A stretch of 7,409 nucleotides of DNA from an uncultured Rubrivivax sp. GTDB taxonomy: Bacteria; Pseudomonadota; Gammaproteobacteria; Burkholderiales; Burkholderiaceae_C. The notes beneath the pieces are model-generated. The model saw only the letters and a list, made by a program, of their open reading frames with translations, had not been told where the DNA came from and searched no databases. The translations under genes were made by a program, and so were the position numbers. The DNA is taken from contig CALJUI010000247.1 in the NCBI GenBank assembly GCA_937975735.1, positions 1 through 7,409 of the forward strand. The letters run 5' to 3'. Within the stretch, counting starts at the first letter, position 1. The number at the start of each line of letters is the position of its first letter. Positions 1 to 6,253 of the stretch are shown one piece after another.

Positions 1-269
1 AGCAGAGCCTGGACGTCGCCGGCCTGCTGAAGATCCGCGGCAGCGAGATCCAGCAACGCTACAGCGAGCTGATGATGCTCGCCGGCGGCCCCTGCGCGCG
101 GGCCTGGATCAGCGAGGCGATGGATGCCGGCTGGCAAGGCGACCACGTCGGCGCGGCGCACATCGCGCCGCTGGCGGCGACCTACTTCAACCTGCGCAAG
201 ACGACGATCTACGGCGGATCGAACGAGGTCCAGCGCAACATCGTCGCGCAGACCGTGCTCGGCAGCTGA
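1..269 (+). CDS. Acyl-CoA dehydrogenase, large-subunit type, C-terminal end (5' truncated by window)
   Basis: Only the last 88 codons are present, read from base 3 to the TGA at 267-269. The ending is characteristic of acyl-CoA dehydrogenases: a helical stretch with YFNLRKTTIYGGSNEVQRN followed by IVAQTVLG. These FAD enzymes introduce the alpha-beta double bond of acyl-CoA thioesters and pass electrons to ETF. In medium-chain enzymes the catalytic glutamate sits in the IYEGT motif. Here that position is Gly (IYGGS), as is usual in the class whose base lies earlier in the chain, a region outside this window. The gene lies 11 bases upstream of a second, smaller acyl-CoA dehydrogenase. This arrangement resembles the large/small pairs PimC/PimD and FadE26/FadE27, so I infer it is the large, probably catalytic, subunit. 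The family call is secure; the substrate cannot be told. Confidence 0.93.
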   Translation, partial: QSLDVAGLLKIRGSEIQQRYSELMMLAGGPCARAWISEAMDAGWQGDHVGAAHIAPLAATYFNLRKTTIYGGSNEVQRNIVAQTVLGS

Positions 270-274
270 AGGAG
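269..274 (+). promoter_or_regulatory. Ribosome binding site of the second acyl-CoA dehydrogenase
   Basis: AAGGAG lies six bases before the ATG at 281 and starts on the last base of the previous gene's TGA. It is the clearest Shine-Dalgarno sequence in the window and fixes the start of the downstream gene. Its overlap with the upstream stop suggests the two subunits are translated together. Confidence 0.75.
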
Positions 275-280
275 CATTCG

Positions 281-1414
281 ATGGACTTCGACTTCACCGA
301 CGACCAGGTCTCGCTGCGCGACGCCGTGCAGCGCTGGGTCGACAAGGGTTTCACCTTCGAGCGCCGGCATGCGATTGCCAAGGCCGGCGGCGCCACCCGC
401 GCGGTCTATGGCGAACTCGCCGACCTCGGCCTGACCGGCCTCGTCGTGCCGCCCGACCACGGGGGCATGGGCTTCGGCGCGGTCGAGGCGATGGTCGTGC
501 TCGAGGAACTCGGGCGCGGCCTCGTCAACGCGCCCTATGCGCACGCCGCGCTGCTGACGCCGGCGCTGCTGCAGACGGCGCCCGCGGCGGCGCAGGCGGC
601 CTGGCTGCCGAAGGTCGCCGACGGCAGCGCGCTGGTCGTTCCGGCGCTGCAGGAGCACGGTGCGCGCTACCGCTGGCAGCGCGTCGACACGCGCGCCGCG
701 CACTCGGGCGACACCTGGCGGCTGAGCGGTGCGAAGACCCTCGTGCCCGGCGGCGACGAGGCCGACGCCTTCATCGTGCCGGCGCGCACCGCCGGCGACG
801 ACGACTCGCGCGAGGGCATCGCCCTCTTCCTCGTCGAGCGCGGTGCCGACGGCACCACCGTGCGCGGCTACCCGACGCAGGACGGCGCGCGCGCGGCCGA
901 CCTGACGCTGTCGGCCGCGCCGGCCACGCTGCTCGGCGCCGACGCCGCCGATGCGCTCGAGCTCGCGGTCGACATCGGCATCGCCGCGACCTGCGCCGAA
1001 GCGGTCGGCCTGATGGACCGCTTCGTCGCGCTCACCGTCGACTACATGAACACGCGCAAGCAGTTCGGCACGACGCTGGCCAGCTTCCAGGCGCTGCGCC
1101 ACCGCATCGCCGACGTCAAGATGCAGCTGGAGCTCGGCCGCTCGATGAGCTACTACGCCAGCCTGAAGCTCGGCGAGCCGGCGCCGCAGCGACGCCGCGC
1201 GCTGAGCCAGGCCAAGGTCCAGCTCGGCCAGAGCATGCGCTTCGTCGGCCAGCAGTGCGTGCAGCTGCATGGCGGCATCGGTGTCACCGACGAGTACGTC
1301 GGCAGCCACTTCTTCAAGCGCCTGACGATGCTCGAGATGGCCTTCGGCGACACGCTGCACCACCTGGGCGAGGTCTCCGATCGCATGCAGGACCAGGCCG
1401 GCGTCTTCGCCTGA
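281..1414 (+). CDS. Acyl-CoA dehydrogenase, small-subunit type (PimD / FadE-like)
   Basis: This 377-residue FAD-dependent acyl-CoA dehydrogenase has the family's three parts: an N-terminal helical domain (about 1-115), a beta domain (about 120-215) with LSGAKTLVPGG, and a C-terminal helical domain. FAD-contact motifs are visible as RKQFGTTLASFQ (259-270) and QLHGGIGVT (328-336). The middle-domain TEP-x-GSD-type flavin loop of ordinary members is not recognisable; its place holds ALQEHGARYRW. At the site of the medium-chain catalytic Glu I read FGDT, with Gly rather than Glu. Both traits fit the non-catalytic or structural partner of a heteromeric dehydrogenase, with the upstream gene supplying the other half. 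The ATG has a strong AAGGAG six bases upstream. The stop is followed immediately by the ATG of the next gene (TGAATG). The family is certain; the heteromer role is inferred from pairing and the altered motifs. Confidence 0.93.
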   Translation: MDFDFTDDQVSLRDAVQRWVDKGFTFERRHAIAKAGGATRAVYGELADLGLTGLVVPPDHGGMGFGAVEAMVVLEELGRGLVNAPYAHAALLTPALLQTAPAAAQAAWLPKVADGSALVVPALQEHGARYRWQRVDTRAAHSGDTWRLSGAKTLVPGGDEADAFIVPARTAGDDDSREGIALFLVERGADGTTVRGYPTQDGARAADLTLSAAPATLLGADAADALELAVDIGIAATCAEAVGLMDRFVALTVDYMNTRKQFGTTLASFQALRHRIADVKMQLELGRSMSYYASLKLGEPAPQRRRALSQAKVQLGQSMRFVGQQCVQLHGGIGVTDEYVGSHFFKRLTMLEMAFGDTLHHLGEVSDRMQDQAGVFA

Positions 1415-2386
1415 ATGACCCCCGGCGGCGCGATCACCGACGTCGCCGGCCTGGCGGTCGGCCACTTCACCGACCCGCGCCGGCCGACCGGCTGCAGCGT
1501 CGTGCTGTGTCCCGAGGGCGCGGTCTGCGGCGTCGACGTGCGCGGCGGCGCGCCGGGCACGCGCGAGACCGACCTGCTGCGCCCGGGCAACCTGGTCGAC
1601 CGCGTGCATGCAGTGCTGCTGACCGGCGGCAGCGCCTTCGGCCTGGACGCCGCCGGCGGCGTGATGCGCTGGCTCGAGGCCAACGGCCATGGCCTCGCGG
1701 TGGGCCCGGCGCGAGTGCCGATCGTGCCCGCGGCGGTGCTGTTCGACCTCTGGATCGGCGACCATCGGATTCGACCGGATGCCGAAGCCGGTTTCGTCGC
1801 CTGCGAGACCGCGACCGCGCGGCCCCCGGCGCAGGGCAACATCGGCGCCGGCGCCGGCGCCACGGTCGGCAAGCTGTTCGGCCTCGGGCGTGCGATGCGC
1901 GGCGGCATCGGCAGCGCCTCGCTGCGGGTCGCCGGGGTCACCGTCGGCGCGCTGGTGGCGGTCAACGCCCTCGGCGACGTGCTCGACGAGCAGGGCGGCG
2001 TGATCGCCGGCGCGCGCACCGACGACGGCCGCGGCCTGCTCGACAGCATGGCAGCGCTGGCCGCCGGGAACCTGCCGGCGCGGCTGCTGCCGGGCACGGC
2101 GACGACGATCGGCGTGGTCGCTACCGACGCGCCGCTCGACAAGGCCCAGGCGCACAAGCTCGCGTCGCTGGCCCACCACGGCCTGTCGCGGGCAATCAAC
2201 CCGCTGACGATGACCGACGGCGACACGCTGTTCGCGCTGTCGACCGGCCACGCCGGCCCCGGCACCGACCTGACGCTGATCGGCGCGCTCGCCGCGCACG
2301 TCGTCGCCGCCGCGGTGCGCTCGGCGGTGCGCCATGCGCAGCCGCTCGACGACCCGCCGCTGCCCTGCGCGGCCGACTTCGCCTGA
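1415..2386 (+). CDS. P1 family peptidase (DmpA / NylC-type self-processing aminopeptidase or amidase)
   Basis: This 323-residue N-terminal-nucleophile hydrolase belongs to peptidase family S58 (DmpA, BapA, ThnT, nylon-oligomer hydrolase NylC). Family stretches are AITDVAGLAVGH near the start, VLLTGGSAFGLDAAGG (67-82), GNIGAGAGATVGKL (141-154) and ATTIGVVATDA (229-239). Family members cut themselves just before a Ser or Thr, which then becomes the nucleophile. Here that residue should be Thr230, giving chains of 229 and 94 residues, like the large and small NylC chains. By position, Lys153, Asn184, Asp268 and Asp270 match the NylC active-site residues I recall (K189, N219, D306, D308). The residue before the nucleophile is Ala229, whereas NylC and ThnT have Asn and DmpA has Gly. 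No signal peptide is seen. The start follows the upstream stop without a gap and has no good Shine-Dalgarno, suggesting coupled translation. The substrate could be a small peptide, amino ester or linear/cyclic amide. Confidence 0.92.
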   Translation: MTPGGAITDVAGLAVGHFTDPRRPTGCSVVLCPEGAVCGVDVRGGAPGTRETDLLRPGNLVDRVHAVLLTGGSAFGLDAAGGVMRWLEANGHGLAVGPARVPIVPAAVLFDLWIGDHRIRPDAEAGFVACETATARPPAQGNIGAGAGATVGKLFGLGRAMRGGIGSASLRVAGVTVGALVAVNALGDVLDEQGGVIAGARTDDGRGLLDSMAALAAGNLPARLLPGTATTIGVVATDAPLDKAQAHKLASLAHHGLSRAINPLTMTDGDTLFALSTGHAGPGTDLTLIGALAAHVVAAAVRSAVRHAQPLDDPPLPCAADFA

Positions 2387-2388
2387 CC

Positions 2389-2415
2389 TTGCGCTGCGGC
2401 GGAGCGGACTATGCT
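2389..2415 (+). promoter_or_regulatory. Possible sigma70-type promoter just before the deaminase gene
   Basis: TTGCGC (2389-2394) and TATGCT (2410-2415) resemble -35 and -10 boxes with a spacer of 15 bases, shorter than the usual 17. Transcription would begin about seven bases after the -10 box, which is at the ATG at 2422, giving a leaderless or nearly leaderless message. The match is weak and rests on pattern only. Read-through from the upstream genes is equally possible. Confidence 0.22.
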
Positions 2416-2425
2416 CGGCGCATGA
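2411..2425 (+). other. Four-codon mini-ORF overlapping the deaminase start
   Basis: ATG at 2411 opens a frame of four codons (Met-Leu-Gly-Ala) whose TGA (2423-2425) overlaps the deaminase ATG (2422-2424) as ATGA. A GGAG at 2401-2404 stands six bases before this ATG, a good spacing, whereas it is 17 bases from the deaminase ATG, which is too far. Ribosomes could therefore load at the mini-ORF and restart at the deaminase. It may equally be chance, since the same bases form the -10-like TATGCT. Confidence 0.15.
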
Positions 2426-3678
2426 GCGACCTGCTCGACCCGCTGCTCGATCGCCATGCCAAGGGCTTTCCGCCGCGGCAGCCGCCGCTGCGCGTGTCGC
2501 AGATCGGCGCGCAGGGCTGGTCGGTGCTCGGCGGCGACCTGCCGCTGCCGCTGGCGCTGATCCGCCGCGGCGCGCTCGATCACAACCTCGGCTGGATGCA
2601 GGGCTTCGCCACGCAGCGCGGCCTGGGCCTGGCGCCGCACGGCAAGACGACGATGTCGCCGCAGCTGTTCCGGCGCCAGCTCGACGCCGGCGCGTGGGGC
2701 ATCACGTTCGCCACCGTCGGCCAGGCGGCGGTCGGCGTGGCCAGCGGCGCGCGCCGCGGCCTGATCGCCAACCAGGTGCTCGCGCCGGTCGACCTGGCGG
2801 CGCTGGCGGCATTGCTCGCCGCCGATCCGGGGTTGCGCCTGCCCTTCCTGCTGGACTCGGCGGCGCAGCTGGCGATCATCGAGTCGACCGCACCGGCGGT
2901 CCCGTTCGAGGTGCTGGTCGAGGTCGGCGTGCCCGGCGGGCGCACCGGCTGCCGCACCGCCGACGAGGCGCTCGCCTTGGCGCGCGCGGCGCGCTCCAGC
3001 GCGTCGGTTCGGCTGGTCGGCGTCGAGTGCTACGAGGGCCTCGCGGCGACCGGCGACGACCCGAAGGACCGCGCGAGCACCGCGCCGCTGATGCAGCGGC
3101 TGGTCGCCGCCGCCCGGGCCTTCGACGCCGAAGCCCTGTTCGAGGCCGACACCGTGCTGCTGTCGGCGGGCGGCAGCGGGATCTTCGACCTCGTCGTGCC
3201 GGCGCTGCAGACCGCGCTGTCGCGGCCGGTGCAGGGCCTGCTGCGCTCGGGCTGCTACGTGACGCACGACCAGGGGCACTACACGCGGCTTGTCGCGCAG
3301 GTGAACCGGCGCATCGGCTGCGACAACGGCCTGCAGGCGGCGCTCGAGGTCTGGGCGACCGTGCAGTCCTGCCCCGAGCCGGGGCTGGCCATCCTGGCCG
3401 TCGGCAAGCGCGACGTGTCGTACGACATGGCGCTGCCGCAGCCGCTGTGGCGCTGCCCCGCGGGGTCGGCCGCGCCCGCCCGGGCGCCGGCGGGCTGGAC
3501 GGTCACCGGCCTGAACGACCAGCACGCCTACCTGCGCTGCGAGTCACCGCCGCCGGCGGTCGGCGACCGAATCGGCCTGGGCATCTCGCACCCCTGCACG
3601 ACCTTCGACAAGTGGCGCTGGATGCCGGTGGTCGACGAGCGCTACCGCGTCGTCGATGCGATCACGACCTGCTTCTAG
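2422..3678 (+). CDS. PLP-dependent amino acid deaminase / D-serine dehydratase-like (fold type III, DSD1/COG3616)
   Basis: This 418-residue enzyme combines an alanine-racemase-like PLP barrel with a C-terminal metal-binding beta domain. The PLP lysine is Lys75 in APHGKTTMSP. The barrel continues with LVEVGVPGGRTGCRT and VGVECYEGL, and SAGGSGIFD probably helps hold the cofactor. Near the end is GISHPCTTFDKWRW with His390 and Cys392. Eukaryotic D-serine dehydratase binds zinc through a His-x-Cys pair at this place, while D-threonine aldolase has His-x-Asp. The pair seen here therefore favours a dehydratase/deaminase that turns a D-hydroxy amino acid into a 2-oxo acid plus ammonia. Its N-terminal tail is longer than the core needs. 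The gene starts 35 bases after the hydrolase; the chosen ATG has no close Shine-Dalgarno. Beginning further upstream would overlap the hydrolase gene or need a TTG at 2389. The family call is strong; the exact substrate is unknown. Confidence 0.9.
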   Translation: MSDLLDPLLDRHAKGFPPRQPPLRVSQIGAQGWSVLGGDLPLPLALIRRGALDHNLGWMQGFATQRGLGLAPHGKTTMSPQLFRRQLDAGAWGITFATVGQAAVGVASGARRGLIANQVLAPVDLAALAALLAADPGLRLPFLLDSAAQLAIIESTAPAVPFEVLVEVGVPGGRTGCRTADEALALARAARSSASVRLVGVECYEGLAATGDDPKDRASTAPLMQRLVAAARAFDAEALFEADTVLLSAGGSGIFDLVVPALQTALSRPVQGLLRSGCYVTHDQGHYTRLVAQVNRRIGCDNGLQAALEVWATVQSCPEPGLAILAVGKRDVSYDMALPQPLWRCPAGSAAPARAPAGWTVTGLNDQHAYLRCESPPPAVGDRIGLGISHPCTTFDKWRWMPVVDERYRVVDAITTCF

Positions 3679-3679
3679 C

Positions 3680-4273
3680 GTGGAGGGCTTCGTCCGCCTG
3701 CTGCGCGAGGCGCGCGCCTGCACGGCCTGCGCCGCGGCCTTGCCGCACGGCGTGCGGCCGGTGCTGCAGGCCGACCCGCGCGCGCGCATCCTGATCGCCG
3801 GCCAGGCCCCCGGCCGCCGGGTGCACGCCAGTGGCGTGCCCTTCGACGACGCCAGCGGCGACCGGCTGCGGGCCTGGATGGGCGTGTCGCGCGAGGTCTT
3901 CTACGACCCGGCGCTGATCGCGATCCTGCCGATGGGGTTCTGCTACCCCGGCACGGGCGCCGGCGGCGACCTGCCGCCGCGGCCCGAGTGCGCGCGGCTG
4001 TGGCGCGCGAAGCTGCTCGCCGGCATGCCGGCGGTCGAATCGACGCTGGTGATCGGCCAGTACGCGCTGGACGCGCACTGGCCCGGCGCCGCCAGCGTGA
4101 CCGACGCGGTGGCCGACTGGCGCCGGCATTGGCCGCGGCTGCTGCCGCTGCCGCACCCGAGCCCGCGCAACAACCGCTGGCTCAAGCGCCACCCGTGGTT
4201 CGAGGCCGAGGTGCTGCCGGCGTTGCAGGCACGGATCCGCACGGTGCTGGCTACTTCCCGAACAGCCCCTTGA
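3680..4273 (+). CDS. Uracil-DNA glycosylase superfamily protein with putative 4Fe-4S cysteines
   Basis: This 197-residue protein has the uracil-DNA glycosylase fold signatures: motif A region IAGQAPGRRVHASGVPFDD (39-57) and motif B LPHPSPRNN (157-165). Four cysteines, Cys14, Cys17, Cys88 and Cys104, are spaced C-x2-C ... C-x15-C, the pattern that binds a 4Fe-4S cluster in family 4 and 5 enzymes. Those enzymes remove uracil from DNA after cytosine deamination. Motif A here reads GQAPG instead of family 4 GEAPG or GEGPG, and the usual acidic residues after it are Arg, Val and His, so activity on uracil is not assured. I chose the GTG at 3680, one base after the deaminase TAG, because its translation starts like family members, with CxxC near residue 14. 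An ATG at 3656 in the same frame would add eight residues and overlap the deaminase. Neither start has a clear Shine-Dalgarno. The 3' end overlaps the opposing AsmA gene by 23 bases. Confidence 0.87.
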   Translation: MEGFVRLLREARACTACAAALPHGVRPVLQADPRARILIAGQAPGRRVHASGVPFDDASGDRLRAWMGVSREVFYDPALIAILPMGFCYPGTGAGGDLPPRPECARLWRAKLLAGMPAVESTLVIGQYALDAHWPGAASVTDAVADWRRHWPRLLPLPHPSPRNNRWLKRHPWFEAEVLPALQARIRTVLATSRTAP

Positions 4274-6185
4274 GCGCGTCGCCGAGCGTCTCGCGCAGTT
4301 TCTCCTTCGCCTCGTCCTTGCGCGACTCGATCTTCTGCTTCACCGCCTCCTTGGCCATCGCCTCGAAGTCGATGCGCCAGCCGATCGCATCGAAGGGCCC
4401 GTTCAGCCGGACCGGCACCGTCTGGCCGCTGAGCGACTCGAGTTCCGGCCCGCCCTGCCCCTTCAACGACGTCACCACCGTCGCCTTGACGAGGTAGTCA
4501 AGCCGCTGCGCCGCGAGGTCGACGTCGCCTTCACCGGTGATGCGCAGCAGCGGCGACTTGGCCAGCAGGTCCCGGTTGCGCGCGACGCCGCGGTCGATCT
4601 GGAAGCTGGCCGTCAGTTCGCTGAAGTCGGTCTTCTCGGTGCGCGAGCCTTCGCCGGTCTGCTCGCCGCTGCCGCCGCCGAGCCGCGCCTTCGCGCTGCG
4701 GATGACCTGCGCCACGTTGATGCCGCGCACCGCGCCGTCGCGCAGCGCGATCCGCGCGTCGCCGCCGAGCGCGCGCGTCAATGCCGACACCGTCGCCCCT
4801 TGCGCGGCCACGTTCAGCGTGACGTCGCCGCGGCCTTCGAGCGAGTCCCGCCCGAGCGCATCCTTGAGCATCGGCCCGAGCTGGACGCCGGTCAGCGTCT
4901 GCCGCAGGCCGAGCCGCGGCGTGGCCCGCGCGTCGATCGTCATCGCGCCGGCCAGCCGGCCCTGGTAGAGCGACGCCGCGATCGGCGCGATCTCGAGGCG
5001 GCCGCCGGCGGCGCGCAACTCGGCGCGAAGTTCGGTGGCCTGCATCTTCGCCACCTGCACCGCGCCGATGCGCAGCTGCCCCTTGGCGTCGAGCGTGCGC
5101 AGCGCTGACAGGTCGATCGGCGTCTCCTCGGCCGCCGTGCCGGCCGGCGACGCCTCGCCGCCGCCGGCGAGCACGCGGTCGAGGTCGAGGCGATCGACCT
5201 TCAGGTCGAACGTATAGGCCGCCGGCGCGAATCGCGGCATGCCGATGCGGGCCTCGAAGCGCGACTGGTCGATCGTGCCGGCCAGCCGCGCGTCCAGCGT
5301 CTGCTTGTCGAGCAGCGCGGTCGCTTCGCCGCTCGCCTGCAACTGCAGCGGCCCGCCGGCCGCGCGGGGCCAGCTCGCCTGCAGCTTCAGGCCCGACAGG
5401 CCGATCCGCTCGGCCTGCAGGTCCGCCAGCAACGCGCCACCGAGACTCAGGCTCGCGCCCGGTTGCCCCGCCAGGCGGCCATCGACCTTCAGCGCGATGT
5501 CGTCGAGCTTGTGCCGGCGCTGCACCGTGTCGATCGTCAGGCGCGCGTCCAACGCGATGGCGAGGTCCACGGCCGCCGGCTCGGACTTCAGCTGCCCCTG
5601 AAGGCGCAGATCCCCGGCCGCGCCGGGCGCGAGGCGGCCGGTCTCAAGTTCGAGGCCGCTCATGATCAGCTTGCGCCGCGCGCCGCGGTCGTCGACCGTC
5701 ACCGCGGCGTCGCGCACCGACAACCCGGCGACGTCGAAGCGGACCGGTGTCGATTCGGACGGCGCGGCCGGGGTGGCCGGCGCCGCACCGCCGGTCAGGT
5801 CGTCGGTGTTCAAGCGCCCGTCCACGCCGCGCACGAGCGTCGCGCGCAGCCCTTCGACCAGCACGCGGTCGACGACCACCTGTCCGCGCAGCAACGGCCA
5901 CAAGGCCAGCGAGGCCTGCGCCGATCGCGCCGACGCGAAGGTCGTCGCCGAGTTGCGCTCCGACAGCGAGACCTCGCCGAGCTCGACGCCGATCTTCGGG
6001 AACACCGACAGCCTGACCTGGCCAGGAATCGCCAGCGTGCGCTGCCAGTCCTGCTGCACGCGGTCGATCAGCAGCGGCTTCAATCGCTCGGTGTCGAAGG
6101 TCGCCAGCACGATGGCCACCGCCACCAGCCCCAGGCCCAGCAGCGAGGCCAGGACGATCAAGACAACGCGGAACGGCTTGCTCAT
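4251..6185 (-). CDS. AsmA family protein
   Basis: This 644-residue protein is anchored in the inner membrane by one N-terminal segment (about residues 6-29, VVLIVLASLLGLGLVAVAI), with the rest expected in the periplasm. The AsmA N-terminal domain follows, with VRLSVFPKIGVELGEVSLSE (about 57-76) and a Pro/Ala/Ser-rich linker at about 132-147. The C-terminal AsmA domain carries the hallmark LRDGAVRGINVAQ (481-493). The final 35 or so residues form a highly charged Lys/Glu helix. Length matches E. coli AsmA (617). AsmA-like proteins belong to the bridge-like lipid transfer relatives (YhdP, TamB) implicated in phospholipid movement to the outer membrane and envelope integrity; the exact role here is not shown. 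The start ATG (6185-6183) lacks a strong Shine-Dalgarno. The gene is transcribed toward the glycosylase gene and away from the thioesterase. Confidence 0.93.
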   Translation of the reverse strand: MSKPFRVVLIVLASLLGLGLVAVAIVLATFDTERLKPLLIDRVQQDWQRTLAIPGQVRLSVFPKIGVELGEVSLSERNSATTFASARSAQASLALWPLLRGQVVVDRVLVEGLRATLVRGVDGRLNTDDLTGGAAPATPAAPSESTPVRFDVAGLSVRDAAVTVDDRGARRKLIMSGLELETGRLAPGAAGDLRLQGQLKSEPAAVDLAIALDARLTIDTVQRRHKLDDIALKVDGRLAGQPGASLSLGGALLADLQAERIGLSGLKLQASWPRAAGGPLQLQASGEATALLDKQTLDARLAGTIDQSRFEARIGMPRFAPAAYTFDLKVDRLDLDRVLAGGGEASPAGTAAEETPIDLSALRTLDAKGQLRIGAVQVAKMQATELRAELRAAGGRLEIAPIAASLYQGRLAGAMTIDARATPRLGLRQTLTGVQLGPMLKDALGRDSLEGRGDVTLNVAAQGATVSALTRALGGDARIALRDGAVRGINVAQVIRSAKARLGGGSGEQTGEGSRTEKTDFSELTASFQIDRGVARNRDLLAKSPLLRITGEGDVDLAAQRLDYLVKATVVTSLKGQGGPELESLSGQTVPVRLNGPFDAIGWRIDFEAMAKEAVKQKIESRKDEAKEKLRETLGDALKGLFGK

Positions 6186-6253
6186 GGCCCGAGCTTGCCA
6201 CCATCGCCGCCGCGCCGCCGATTCGGTTCGTCACAAGACCGTACCATCCCGCC
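6186..6253. promoter_or_regulatory. Divergent spacer between AsmA and thioesterase genes
   Basis: This 68-base spacer separates two genes read in opposite directions and must hold both start regions. On the + strand TACCAT (6242-6247) is -10-like and ends six bases before the thioesterase ATG. The best -35-like TTCGGT (6222-6227) leaves only 14 bases between them, so the promoter call is weak. On the - strand TTGTGA (6237-6232) could be a -35 box for AsmA, but I find no -10 at proper distance. No operator or hairpin stands out. Confidence 0.3.

Noticed and set aside
1844..1861. Three tandem copies of GGCGCC
   Set aside because: They encode the Gly-Ala repeats of the conserved GNIGAGAGATVGK motif of the P1 hydrolase, so protein constraint explains them.
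124..2421. In-frame extension of the deaminase upstream to base 124 (an open frame of 1184 codons in all)
   Set aside because: The part before 2422 is an Arg/Ala-rich out-of-frame reading of the dehydrogenase and hydrolase genes. Recognisable deaminase sequence begins only after 2422.
209..3525. Very long open frames on the - strand (708 codons at 209-2335 and 790 codons at 1153-3525)
   Set aside because: They lie opposite well-recognised + strand genes, are dominated by Arg, Ala, Gly and Gln, and show no domain. Such frames arise from the GC-rich third positions of real genes.
2334..3794. Open frame of 486 codons on the + strand overlapping the deaminase
   Set aside because: It reads the deaminase gene in another frame, is low in complexity (runs of Arg, Ala, Gly) and has no family motif.
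4230..4300. Bidirectional terminator between the convergent genes
   Set aside because: I found no stable hairpin with a T-run on either strand, and the region is coding on both strands.
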